Shown here piece by piece: positions 9,137-18,119 of a stretch of 64,000 nt of DNA. The notes below the pieces were generated by a model. The model did no database searches, was not told the origin of the DNA, and was given only the letters and a program-made list of their open reading frames with translations. How positions within the stretch are numbered: position 1 is the stretch's first letter; each line of letters begins with the position of its first letter. The stretch covers positions 1,364,001 through 1,428,000 of the forward strand of contig NZ_JBHTMY010000003.1 of the NCBI RefSeq assembly GCF_042679565.1, in the 5' to 3' direction. The stretch is from Namhaeicola litoreus (lineage in GTDB: Bacteria; Bacteroidota; Bacteroidia; Flavobacteriales; Flavobacteriaceae). Both the position numbers and the translations under genes were made by a program.

Positions 9137-9231
9137 AATTAAAATGTCACCATGAAAATCATTTATTTACGAAATAGTCATAGAATTTGTAAAAATTAAT
9201 CTAGTGATTCTTATTCCTAAAGTGGGAAAAT

Positions 9232-10413
9232 TCAATTTTCCAGACTGTGCCATTGAACAATTTTCTTCTCGTGCATTGCCTCTAACCCCATGTTTACACA
9301 CATGGAGGTTTTGGCTCCGGATAAAACATCTGATACAGGCTGGGTATTATTTTTAATACACTCTCCAAAATCTACCAAAGCTTGTTTACTTGGATTTATA
9401 TGGTCCACTTTTATAGGATAACCTTTATCCTTTTCCCAATTTACCGTAGCGCCTGTAACGCCATCAGCCTCACCAAGAATTTTCTCTTCATCCGTTTCAG
9501 GTAAATACCAGGCTTTAGTGTAATCTAAAATGATAGTCCCTTTATCTCCTAAAACTTTTATCTTGTATCCGTCTAATGCATTACTTGTCAGGCAGGTAAA
9601 AGTAGCCTTCACACCCCCCGGATAAGCATACATCAAATGAATATTATCGAATGTTTCTCTTCCATCTTTCCAATAATCGATTCCCCCTATTCCCATGGCA
9701 TGAATTGGCGTTTCATTTAAAATCCAATTTGTGAAATCGATTTGATGTGAACACAATTCAGCAGCCAGACCGCCGGAATATTCTTTATACATACGCCAAT
9801 TTATCGCTCTTTCCAACTCGGGTGAGGGTACCTCCCTCCTCCAATTTCCATGTCTATTCCATTGACACTCAACAGCAGCAATCTTTCCAATTTTTTGGTT
9901 TTTGATCAAATCTACTACGTGGGTATACAACCTGGAACTATGGTATTGGTGACCCGTTTGAAAAATCAATGAGGATTTTTCTACCTTCTTCACAAGTGCT
10001 TGAATTTCTGGTATTCCTTTTGCCATTGTTTTTTCACAATAAACATGTTTACCGGCATCGATAGCTGCCAATGACACTTCGTCGTGTAAGTAAAATGGTG
10101 TCGCAATTAAAACAGCATCAATATCCTTATTACTCAAAAGTTCTTCATAATTATCATAAGGTCTTGCATTAGGAGCTCTTTTCAGCGCCTCTTCCAATCT
10201 AAATGGCAAAACATCGCAACAAGCAGCTACATTAAAATGATCTATTTCCTGAAGAAACGGGATAAGTCCTGCCCCTCGTTGCCCAGTGCCAATTACACCA
10301 ATTTGAATGGTTTCATTGGCAGATTTCGTTTGTTTAAATTGTCCATATAGCCCCGTCCTTGATAAACCTAAGGCAGCTAAACTAGATTTGACGACAAATT
10401 CTCTACGTTTCAT
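9232..10413 (-). CDS. Gfo/Idh/MocA oxidoreductase with Tat-like signal (393 residues)
   Basis: This NAD(P)-dependent oxidoreductase of sugars or glycosides has the N-terminus KRREFVVKSSLAALGLS, a Tat-like signal. The Rossmann motif GVIGTGQRG is at 39-47. The usual EKP motif reads EKT (127-129): Lys128 is kept and the Pro is replaced by Thr. The C-terminal domain has GGLAAELCSHQIDFTNW, with the conserved His of this subfamily. It lies one base downstream of the 442-residue paralogue, so the two are translationally coupled. The closest general match is the cofactor-retaining exported group that also includes GH109 enzymes, but I cannot assign it to GH109. Confidence 0.88.
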   Translation of the reverse strand: MKRREFVVKSSLAALGLSRTGLYGQFKQTKSANETIQIGVIGTGQRGAGLIPFLQEIDHFNVAACCDVLPFRLEEALKRAPNARPYDNYEELLSNKDIDAVLIATPFYLHDEVSLAAIDAGKHVYCEKTMAKGIPEIQALVKKVEKSSLIFQTGHQYHSSRLYTHVVDLIKNQKIGKIAAVECQWNRHGNWRREVPSPELERAINWRMYKEYSGGLAAELCSHQIDFTNWILNETPIHAMGIGGIDYWKDGRETFDNIHLMYAYPGGVKATFTCLTSNALDGYKIKVLGDKGTIILDYTKAWYLPETDEEKILGEADGVTGATVNWEKDKGYPIKVDHINPSKQALVDFGECIKNNTQPVSDVLSGAKTSMCVNMGLEAMHEKKIVQWHSLEN

Positions 10414-10414
10414 A

Positions 10415-11743
10415 CTATAATGTTGGTTCCCAGCCCGGTTGATATTCTCTTTTCCACTGTTTCATGATTTCCGGATTATTTAGAACCTTCCCGGTATTTT
10501 GGTCAATTTGAAGGGTTTGGCCGGCATCTTGAGCCATATTACCTAAATGGCATAACATAGTTGATATACTGGCTTCATTAATATCAGACCTCAAGGATTT
10601 ATCTTCTCTAATGGCCTCAAAAAAATTAGCTACATGCGAAATATCTAATGAACCCTCTCCTACTGTATTGGTTGTGGCACTTTCTTCTTTTTCTTTTATT
10701 TGTTTAATCAATTTCCCATCCAGACCATAAAGTGAGTAATCATTTCTGCTTAAAGTAATTACCCCCTTACTTCCATATAAGGTGGTTCCGCGACCCGGTT
10801 GATTTGGCTGAATAATTCCTCTACTATGACCTGTCCATGTTATAAATCTTCCTCCTTCATATTCGTAGGTCACTTGCTGATTATCAAAAAACTCCCAGTC
10901 GTCTTCATAGGTAAATTTACCTCCAAAAGATGTAACTGTTTTGGGTAAATCAAGACCCATTGCCCAACGGCAAATATCAATTTCATGGGTACCATTATTG
11001 TGAATTTCACCAGTTCCCCAATCTCTAAACCAATGCCAATTATACGGATGGATATTATCTTTATATGTTCTTCTGGGGGCAGGTCCTTGCCATAGTTCCC
11101 AGTCTAATGTCTTAGGAACTGCAATTTTATTTCCGATTCCAATTGAACCACGATTATTAGAGTAATAAGCTTCGCCTTTATACACTTCACCAATAATTCC
11201 TTCCTTAATTTCCTTTACAGCTTGGATCGAACTTTGAGCAGATCGCTGTTGGTTGCCCATTTGCACTTTTTTATTGTACTTATTTTGAGCAGCTACTAAC
11301 AAGTCGTTCTCGTAAGGATTATGACTACATGGTTTTTCTACATAAACATGTTTGCCTGCTTGCATGGCCAGTATAGCCATGGGCGTATGCCAATGCTCAG
11401 GCGTAGCAATAAAAACAGCATCTACGTCTTTGTCTTCAAGAATTTTCCTAAAATCCTTTTCAATTTTAGGAATATACCCAATATTTTCCTGACACCATTT
11501 TTTATGTTCTTCAATAATCACATCGTCAACGTCACAACTATACAAAATTTTTGCATTCTGATCTTTATGGATCGCTTTAATATGGGCTTTGGCTCTACTT
11601 CTTACGCCAATTACAGCACAATTAATATGATCATTTGCACCTAAAATATTTGCTTTTCCAAAAAAAGGTAGAGACACCATACCTGTTGTTATGGCCATGC
11701 TGCTGAGAGAAGTTGATTTAATAAAATTCCTTCTTGACGTCAT
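10415..11743 (-). CDS. Gfo/Idh/MocA oxidoreductase with Tat signal (442 residues)
   Basis: This longer member of the family has a Tat signal (SRRNFIKSTSLSS, residues 3-15), Rossmann strand CAVIGVRSRAKAH (42-54), EKPCSHN (136-142) and a substrate-domain motif GTGEIHNNGTHEIDICRW. The nucleotide-binding loop is poor in glycine (GVRSRA rather than GxGxxG), which is unusual. The size and the YNWHWFRDWGTGE segment place it in a subfamily abundant in Bacteroidota and Planctomycetota. It is 6 bases downstream of the double DUF1080 gene, within the same transcript. By context it would act on a glycoside or 3-keto sugar. Confidence 0.88.
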   Translation of the reverse strand: MTSRRNFIKSTSLSSMAITTGMVSLPFFGKANILGANDHINCAVIGVRSRAKAHIKAIHKDQNAKILYSCDVDDVIIEEHKKWCQENIGYIPKIEKDFRKILEDKDVDAVFIATPEHWHTPMAILAMQAGKHVYVEKPCSHNPYENDLLVAAQNKYNKKVQMGNQQRSAQSSIQAVKEIKEGIIGEVYKGEAYYSNNRGSIGIGNKIAVPKTLDWELWQGPAPRRTYKDNIHPYNWHWFRDWGTGEIHNNGTHEIDICRWAMGLDLPKTVTSFGGKFTYEDDWEFFDNQQVTYEYEGGRFITWTGHSRGIIQPNQPGRGTTLYGSKGVITLSRNDYSLYGLDGKLIKQIKEKEESATTNTVGEGSLDISHVANFFEAIREDKSLRSDINEASISTMLCHLGNMAQDAGQTLQIDQNTGKVLNNPEIMKQWKREYQPGWEPTL

Positions 11744-11749
11744 ATCTAA

Positions 11750-13120
11750 TTAGTTTGTTTTGATTTTAATATTTCTAAAAGACACTTTATTTCCGTGATC
11801 TTGTAATAAGATATGACCTTTTTCATTTTCACCAAAATTCGGCCAATCTTTATACTTACTTTCGGATACTAATTTCCGAAAAGCATCAGTGCCCCTATCA
11901 AATTCGAGTACCTTCATTCCATTTAACCAATGCTCTATATGATTGTTTTTAGAAATAATATGTGCCGTATTCCATTCACCGATTCTGTTTACCGGTTTAT
12001 GCGTATCTGCCTGAATTAAATCATATAAAGATGCAAGTGTCCTGCTTCCCTCATGGTTACCTAGTTTCGCATCTGGATGACGTAAATCATCCAAAATCTG
12101 GTATTCCAAGCCAATAGCCGAACCAGCGCCTTTGTTTAGCTCTGTATCTACATAATACTTTATTCCACTATTGGCCCCTTCAGTAATTTTAAAATCCAAC
12201 ATTAATTCAAAATCGCCATAAACTTCTTCCGTCACAATATCACCACCTGCAGCTGACTCAGCTCCATCAGAAGCTAAAACTGTTAAAACACCATCCTCAA
12301 TTTCCCAACCTTTATCGGGAAAATCTTTTCTTTTAGCCCCTCTCCAACCCTCACTGGTTTTTCCATCCCATAACATTATCCATCCTGCCTTCTCCTCATT
12401 ACTGGTTAGTTGATTAGTTTTATTCCTGGGCGACAATTCAGATACTAATTTATAATTTTCCAAACCTTTCGTCAATATTTTAAGGTTCTTCCATTTCACT
12501 TTCATGCCTTCATTTTGATCTCCACGAATAGAATGGACTTGCAAGGCAATAAATCCTTTACCATTTGAATCATCGATTAGATTTGCCGCTGCAACACCAT
12601 TGATCCAGGTTTTAATACTGTTTCCGATAGCTTCTATTCTGAAATGATTCCAGTCATTTTGCTTGAATGCCTTTTGTGCGGTAGGATTATCATTTAAATC
12701 ATATAACCAACCTCTTCTTTGTTCATCATATATCCCTCCACTCCAGGCTCTTTGTGAAGGATCTATCTCAATTTGATACCCATGAACAACCCCATTCCGA
12801 TAATATGGATAGCTATTGCTCCTTATTTGTATACCAGAATTCAACGCCGGGTCTACCCAAAAATCTAATTCTAAAATGAAATCTTCATATAATTCATCCG
12901 TCACTAAAAAAGAGTTGGGCGTATTCTTAACCGTTGCACCTTCAATAAAACCATCTTTGACAGTGTAGTTAGCCTTCCCTCCTTTTTGACTCCATCCATT
13001 AAGTGTTTTACCGTCAAATAGATTTTTCCAAGGTGGAGATGATTGGCCGAACAAAGTTAAAGGACCAATTACCACTAAAATAACTAAACAAAGAACTAAA
13101 TTTTTACTTCTGTTTTTCAT
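11750..13120 (-). CDS. Double DUF1080 protein: putative 3-keto-glycoside lyase/hydratase
   Basis: This 456-residue exported protein has a signal peptide (about residues 7-26) and two consecutive DUF1080 (PF06439) domains, about 30-215 and 245-455. Repeated landmarks are WKNLFDGKTLNGWSQKGG and IMLWDGKTSEGWRGAK at the domain starts, then FILELDFWVDPALNSGIQIR and FELMLDFKITEGANSGIKYY. The fold is a concanavalin-like jelly roll. PF06439 members are known as 3-keto-glucoside 1,2-lyases or 3-keto-2-hydroxyglucal hydratases. Having both domains in one chain raises the idea of a lyase plus hydratase fusion (inference). It is the first gene of a minus-strand operon with two or three Gfo/Idh/MocA genes. 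Confidence 0.9.
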   Translation of the reverse strand: MKNRSKNLVLCLVILVVIGPLTLFGQSSPPWKNLFDGKTLNGWSQKGGKANYTVKDGFIEGATVKNTPNSFLVTDELYEDFILELDFWVDPALNSGIQIRSNSYPYYRNGVVHGYQIEIDPSQRAWSGGIYDEQRRGWLYDLNDNPTAQKAFKQNDWNHFRIEAIGNSIKTWINGVAAANLIDDSNGKGFIALQVHSIRGDQNEGMKVKWKNLKILTKGLENYKLVSELSPRNKTNQLTSNEEKAGWIMLWDGKTSEGWRGAKRKDFPDKGWEIEDGVLTVLASDGAESAAGGDIVTEEVYGDFELMLDFKITEGANSGIKYYVDTELNKGAGSAIGLEYQILDDLRHPDAKLGNHEGSRTLASLYDLIQADTHKPVNRIGEWNTAHIISKNNHIEHWLNGMKVLEFDRGTDAFRKLVSESKYKDWPNFGENEKGHILLQDHGNKVSFRNIKIKTN

Positions 13121-13592
13121 ATAATTTTAATTTGATCAAAACACGATATATGTTTAATGGTCTAAATTAAAAAAGATATCCTTACTATCTATCCTGCGCA
13201 ATACTGAAATTTCTAAAATTTTTCCTTTACTTTCAATTAATCTGAAAATTTCTTCTGGTTGGAGGATACTAACTACATAATCAATCTTATCAGAATAATT
13301 AGAATGATTAGCTCTTGGACAGCAGCAGAGTATTGCTGATAACCACCCTTCTTCGAACAAAAGCTGTTTAGTTAAAGTTGTAAATCTTCACTTTTTTTGA
13401 AGAATAGATTAATTAAACCATCCTTTAAGTTGAATATGACTGTTTAGTTTATCTCATTTTGATTTAATAAAAAGAAAATTAAAACCCAAAAATTAAGAAA
13501 ACAGAACTGCATTAATTGATATAATAAAGTATTATTTATTACTTTTAGCCGGCCCTCAAGGGTCGTCTACGAAAATTGATAATTTCCTTTTA
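13121..13592. promoter_or_regulatory. Divergent intergenic region between the DUF1080 operon and the CRTAC1 gene
   Basis: This 472-base region should contain promoters in both directions. It holds a perfect 10-base palindrome TTTGATCAAA at 13131-13140, just upstream of the DUF1080 start. A direct repeat CTGTTTAGTT occurs at 13364-13373 and 13440-13449. A GC-richer segment with CCCTCAAGGG lies near 13553-13562, about 30 bases before the CRTAC1 ATG. A 68-codon minus-strand ORF (13154-13360) has no recognisable features. Any of these repeats could bind the LacI regulator, but none has the classic LacI operator shape. Confidence 0.4.
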
Positions 13593-16500
13593 ATGAAAAC
13601 CATTTACACCATACTTTTAATTGTACTTTTTTTTAGTGCTTGCACAATTAAATCAGAAAATGAAACTTCCCAAAAGTTTCTGTTCAATTCTATTTCTTCA
13701 AACATGTCAGGTATAGATTTTAAAAATGATCTGATAGAAAATGATTCTTTAAACTATTTCACCTATGGATATATTTATATGGGAGGTGGCGTATCTACTG
13801 GAGATATTAATAACGATGGTTTAGTTGATATTTTTTTTACGGGAAATATGGTTGATAATCGTATGTACCTCAACCAAGGAAATTTAAAATTTAAAGATAT
13901 CACAACTGAGGCAGGTCTCTTGGGTGATGATAGATGGTATACCGGAGTAACCATGGTCGATATTAATAATGATGGTTTTTTAGACATCTATTGCTCAGTT
14001 TCAGGAAAATTTGGTCCGAGGGAAAATCAATTATTTATAAATAATGGCAATAATACCTTTACAGAAAAAGCAGCAGAATACGGTTTGGCTGATGCCAGCC
14101 ACTCCATACAATCAACTTTTTTTGATTATGATTTAGATGGAGACTTAGACCTATATGTCGCAAACTACCCACCTACTCCATTTGGCACACCAAATGAGGT
14201 ATATGTTAGTAAACAAAAATTGGTGACAATTGAAGAATCTGACCATTTATATAGAAATGATGATGGTTTTTTTACAAATGTTACAACAGAAGCCGGACTG
14301 AAAAATTTCGGTTTAACAAATAGTGCCACCATTGGCGACCTTAATAAGGACGGATGGCCTGATATTTATGTGTCAAACGATTTTAGCACACCGGATTATT
14401 TCTATATCAATAACCAAGATGGAACATTCGTAGAAAGTGTAAAAGATGTGACAAAGAATGTTGCATTTTTTGGTATGGGCGTTGATATTGCCGACTTTAA
14501 TAACGACCTATTACCTGATTTCATCCAAACCGATATGACACCTAAAAACAACCGGCGTTTAAAGGCAAATATGTCGAGCATGAATCCAAACTTATTCTGG
14601 AGTACAGTAGGTGCCGGATTTCATTATCAATACATGCAAAATAGTTTACAGCTCAATAATGGGAATTTAGTTGGCGGTAAACCCTTTTTTAGCAATATTT
14701 CTCAAATGGCAGATGTTGCGGCAACAGATTGGAGTTGGGGAGCACTATTTGTGGATCTTGACAATGATGGTTGGAAAGATATTTTTATTTCTAATGGTAC
14801 TAGGCGAGAAATCAACAATACAGACTACTTTAAAAAAGTAAGTCAAAAACCCATGCATCCTGACAGTACTTTGGCTTATAGCCTGGCCATTCCATCTGAG
14901 CGAATAGACAACCTTGTTTTTAAAAATAATAAAGACCTAACTTTTTCAAGAGTAAGTAAAGAATGGGGTATTAGTTTTGAAGGTTTTTCAAATGGTTGTG
15001 CCTATGCTGATCTAGATAATGATGGAGATGTAGAAATGATCGTAAACAATATAGATGATGTAGCCTCTGTTTTTGAAAATCACAGTGCAGAAAATAATAA
15101 TTTTATAACCCTCAGATTTAAAGGGCCGGCAAAAAACACTTTTGGTTTAGGCGTAAAAGTTGTTCTTACTACAGACAGCCTAAATCAATACCAAGAATTA
15201 ACTCTGTCCAGAGGATTCCAATCCTCTGTTGCTCCTGAAATGTATTTCGGTCTGGAAAAAGCAAATATGGTTGAAAAAATTAAAATCACATGGCCCGATG
15301 GGAAAGAAGAATTACTTTCAAATATGAAAGCAAATCAAATTGTGACCATTGATTATAAAGATGCCATCACAGCAGAACCAATTTTGGCCAAAAATGAAAT
15401 AAAACTTTTCACAACAGAAACGAATCTCGAAAAGATCGCCGCTTATGAACACAAAGAAAATATTTATGATGATTTTCAATTTGAAGTATTGCTTCCGCAT
15501 AGAATGTCTATGTTTGGACCTGGAATTGCTACTGGCGACTTAAATGGTGACGGACTTGATGACCTGGTTGTTGGCGGTGCTGCAAACTATCCTGCAGGTG
15601 TATTTTTTCAGGGCAAAAATGGATTTGTTCAACAGCATGTAATAGATATCGAAAATGATAAAAAGTTAGAGGACTTGGGTGTTGTTATCTTTGATGCAGA
15701 CGGTGATGGAAAAAATGATATCTATATGGTGAGTGGCGGAAATGAATTTGCTGTGGGGAGCCCTGAACTTCAGGATAGATTATATTATAATTTAGGTGAT
15801 GGAAATTTTGAAAAAAGAGTTTCTGCCCTTCCAATCATGTTATCGAGCGGATCTCGGGTGAAACCCTTCGATTTTGATAAAGATGGAGATCTCGATCTTT
15901 TTGTGGGTGGAAGATTAGTACCAATGGCCTATCCGATGCCTGCAAGTAGTTTTATTTTAGAAAATACCAGTACTCCAGGAAACCCATCTTTTCTTAATAT
16001 TACGGAAAAAGTTGCACCAGAACTAAAAAATTTAGGAATGGTTACGGATGGAATCTGGACAGATGTCAATAATGATGGTTATATAGATTTAATGATTACC
16101 GGTGAATGGATGCCGATTACCGTTTTTCAAAATATCGAAGGAAAGTTTGAAAATGTGAGTGCAAAAATGAACTTAGCCAACTCCACTGGATGGTGGTTTA
16201 GCATTGAAGAAGGCGATTTTGACGGAGATGGAGATATGGATTATGTAGCTGGTAACTTAGGACTTAATTACAAGTATAAAGCGACGGAAAATGAAACTTT
16301 TGACATTTTTTATAACGACTTCGATAAAAATAACAAAGGAGATATCGTATTGAGTTATTATAACGAAGGAATACAATTTCCCGTGAGAGGAAGATCATGT
16401 TCATCTCAGCAAATCCCCACAATTACTCAAAAGTTTAAGAACTATGAAGCGTTTGCAAGTGCTTCCTTAACAGATGTTTATACAGAAAAAGACCTGAAAA

Positions 16501-16895
16501 ATTCATTGCATTATCAAGCAAAAACATTTGCAAGTGCTTACCTGGAAAATACAGGTGATAGTTTTAAAATTCATAACCTACCTCATTTAGCCCAGGTTTC
16601 CTCGATCAATAAAACATTGATCGATGATTTCGATAAAGATGGTAACTTGGATATTTTACTCGCAGGAAATTTGTACAGCTCTGAAGTAGAAACACCCAGA
16701 AATGATGCGTCTATCGGATTATTATTGACCGGAAATGGGAAAGGATCTTTTAAAACAGTTGAAGGAAAAGATTCAGGATTTTTTGTGCCAGGGGACGTAA
16801 AAGATATGAGCACCATAAAAATTGGCGAAGAACAGTATATTATTGTCGCCAAGAATAACGATTATTTACAATTTGTCAAAGTAAATAAAAGTTAA
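13593..16895 (+). CDS. CRTAC1/ASPIC-UnbV FG-GAP (VCBS) repeat lipoprotein
   Basis: This large 1100-residue surface protein has a lipoprotein signal (lipobox FFSAC, Cys17). It then has many FG-GAP/VCBS repeats with calcium-binding loops such as DINNDGLVDIFF, DYDLDGDLDLYV, DLDNDGWKDIF and DADGDGKNDIY. These form one or two seven-blade propellers. An ASPIC/UnbV module (GFQSSVAPEMYFGL, KIKITWPDGKEE) lies near residues 500-590 between the propeller regions. Such proteins in Bacteroidota often sit in polysaccharide loci and are presumed to bind glycans or assemble surface complexes; no catalytic role is established. It is transcribed divergently from the DUF1080 operon. Confidence 0.92.
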   Translation: MKTIYTILLIVLFFSACTIKSENETSQKFLFNSISSNMSGIDFKNDLIENDSLNYFTYGYIYMGGGVSTGDINNDGLVDIFFTGNMVDNRMYLNQGNLKFKDITTEAGLLGDDRWYTGVTMVDINNDGFLDIYCSVSGKFGPRENQLFINNGNNTFTEKAAEYGLADASHSIQSTFFDYDLDGDLDLYVANYPPTPFGTPNEVYVSKQKLVTIEESDHLYRNDDGFFTNVTTEAGLKNFGLTNSATIGDLNKDGWPDIYVSNDFSTPDYFYINNQDGTFVESVKDVTKNVAFFGMGVDIADFNNDLLPDFIQTDMTPKNNRRLKANMSSMNPNLFWSTVGAGFHYQYMQNSLQLNNGNLVGGKPFFSNISQMADVAATDWSWGALFVDLDNDGWKDIFISNGTRREINNTDYFKKVSQKPMHPDSTLAYSLAIPSERIDNLVFKNNKDLTFSRVSKEWGISFEGFSNGCAYADLDNDGDVEMIVNNIDDVASVFENHSAENNNFITLRFKGPAKNTFGLGVKVVLTTDSLNQYQELTLSRGFQSSVAPEMYFGLEKANMVEKIKITWPDGKEELLSNMKANQIVTIDYKDAITAEPILAKNEIKLFTTETNLEKIAAYEHKENIYDDFQFEVLLPHRMSMFGPGIATGDLNGDGLDDLVVGGAANYPAGVFFQGKNGFVQQHVIDIENDKKLEDLGVVIFDADGDGKNDIYMVSGGNEFAVGSPELQDRLYYNLGDGNFEKRVSALPIMLSSGSRVKPFDFDKDGDLDLFVGGRLVPMAYPMPASSFILENTSTPGNPSFLNITEKVAPELKNLGMVTDGIWTDVNNDGYIDLMITGEWMPITVFQNIEGKFENVSAKMNLANSTGWWFSIEEGDFDGDGDMDYVAGNLGLNYKYKATENETFDIFYNDFDKNNKGDIVLSYYNEGIQFPVRGRSCSSQQIPTITQKFKNYEAFASASLTDVYTEKDLKNSLHYQAKTFASAYLENTGDSFKIHNLPHLAQVSSINKTLIDDFDKDGNLDILLAGNLYSSEVETPRNDASIGLLLTGNGKGSFKTVEGKDSGFFVPGDVKDMSTIKIGEEQYIIVAKNNDYLQFVKVNKS

Positions 16896-17190
16896 AGTCC
16901 AATAACGATATTAGGTGTGAGACTGGTTATCTTAAAACAGTAGAAGCAAAAAAAAATTAACGGTAATTGCCAAATATCTCGTTTAGCTAGAACTAAACCT
17001 ACGGACTTTTTTTATTTGGAGGCTTCATCCTCCTTGTTCAAAGAAATCTATGCAATCAGGAATTATCCAACTTTTTAAATTCGATCAATTTTTTATATAA
17101 AATTTAATTTAGATCAAGGCTTAATTAAGAAATGAGCCTCATAAAAATCTTTATAGATATACAATACAAACACGTAAAATCAAGAAAAAA
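16896..17190. other. Convergent intergenic region with two small hairpins
   Basis: GTTTAG (16981-16986) pairs with CTAAAC (16993-16998), followed shortly by a T tract at 17007-17013: a weak terminator for the CRTAC1 gene. A second hairpin GGAGG/CCTCC lies at 17018-17033. No gene is seen. Confidence 0.45.
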
Positions 17191-17904
17191 TTAAGAACTA
17201 AATCTTTTTTTAGCCTCCTCCAAAACTGACGCTGTGGCAGAAGCACCACATCTTTCGCATCCTATTTCTTGAACTACGAGAAGCTGATCTAAAGTACGAA
17301 CCCCGCCAGAAGCTTTTACTTTAACATTTGGTCCTACGCTCACTTTCATCAATTTTAAATTTTCTGGTGTAGCGCCTGTATAGTCAAATTTCCCATCCTC
17401 GCCTTTTACAAAACCAAACCCTGTCGATGTTTTTACATAATCTGCTCCAACCTTGGTGCAGATTACACACAAACGCACAATGTCCTTTTTATTAGTGATG
17501 TAATCGGTTTCAAAAATAACTTTCACTACGGCACCATTGTCATGGCTAGCATCTGTGACTGCTTTGATTTCATTTTCTATATAGGCCCAATCTCCCTGTA
17601 GCGCTTTGCCAATATTGATGACCATATCTATCTCTGCCGCGCCATCTTTACAAGCCGTTTCAGTTTCAAATACTTTTACATGAATGGATGAATTTCCTGC
17701 CGGAAAACCGATAACACAACCCACCAAGACATCTGATCCTTTTAAATATTGCACGGCATCTTTTACAGCATATGGTTTTACACATACTGATGCCACATTA
17801 TATTTTTTGGCAACTTCGCATTCTCGTTTTAAATCATCATCAGTCATTGTAGGATGTAAAACGGAATGGTCTATCATTTTTGCTAGTTTATCTATTTTTC
17901 CCAT
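17191..17904 (-). CDS. deoC: Deoxyribose-phosphate aldolase
   Basis: This class I aldolase splits 2-deoxyribose-5-phosphate into glyceraldehyde-3-phosphate and acetaldehyde. Its 237 residues form a TIM barrel. Asp93 lies in AEIDMVINIG, the Schiff-base lysine is Lys158 in YVKTSTGFG and the second active-site lysine is Lys197 in VKVKASGGVRT; all key positions are intact. It is a cytoplasmic enzyme with no signal peptide. It stands alone on the minus strand inside the carbohydrate island, about 3.8 kb from an exported nucleoside hydrolase. A link to deoxynucleoside salvage is possible but not shown. Confidence 0.95.
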   Translation of the reverse strand: MGKIDKLAKMIDHSVLHPTMTDDDLKRECEVAKKYNVASVCVKPYAVKDAVQYLKGSDVLVGCVIGFPAGNSSIHVKVFETETACKDGAAEIDMVINIGKALQGDWAYIENEIKAVTDASHDNGAVVKVIFETDYITNKKDIVRLCVICTKVGADYVKTSTGFGFVKGEDGKFDYTGATPENLKLMKVSVGPNVKVKASGGVRTLDQLLVVQEIGCERCGASATASVLEEAKKRFSS

Positions 17905-18119
17905 TTTTAATAATATTTACACGTTTATTTTCAACTGAAATTGCATCAACAATATAGAATATACCTAAAACTATACGTTCTAAAAGTGCATTTTAATTTC
18001 AGTAAATTTAATTAAATTAACAGGACTGATACAACTAGAAATAAAATAACTATTCATGTAACCATCAGTAGAAGTAGAATTGTTATATTTAAATTTTATC
18101 ACATCAGATAGAATGAAAA

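Noticed and set aside
10415..11743. Assignment of the 442-residue oxidoreductase to GH109
   Set aside because: Length and Tat signal fit, but the diagnostic residues cannot be checked without an alignment, so only the general family is given.
13154..13360. Minus-strand ORF of 68 codons upstream of the DUF1080 gene
   Set aside because: No domain, no recognisable start context, and it lies in the shared promoter region. It cannot be excluded but is not supported.
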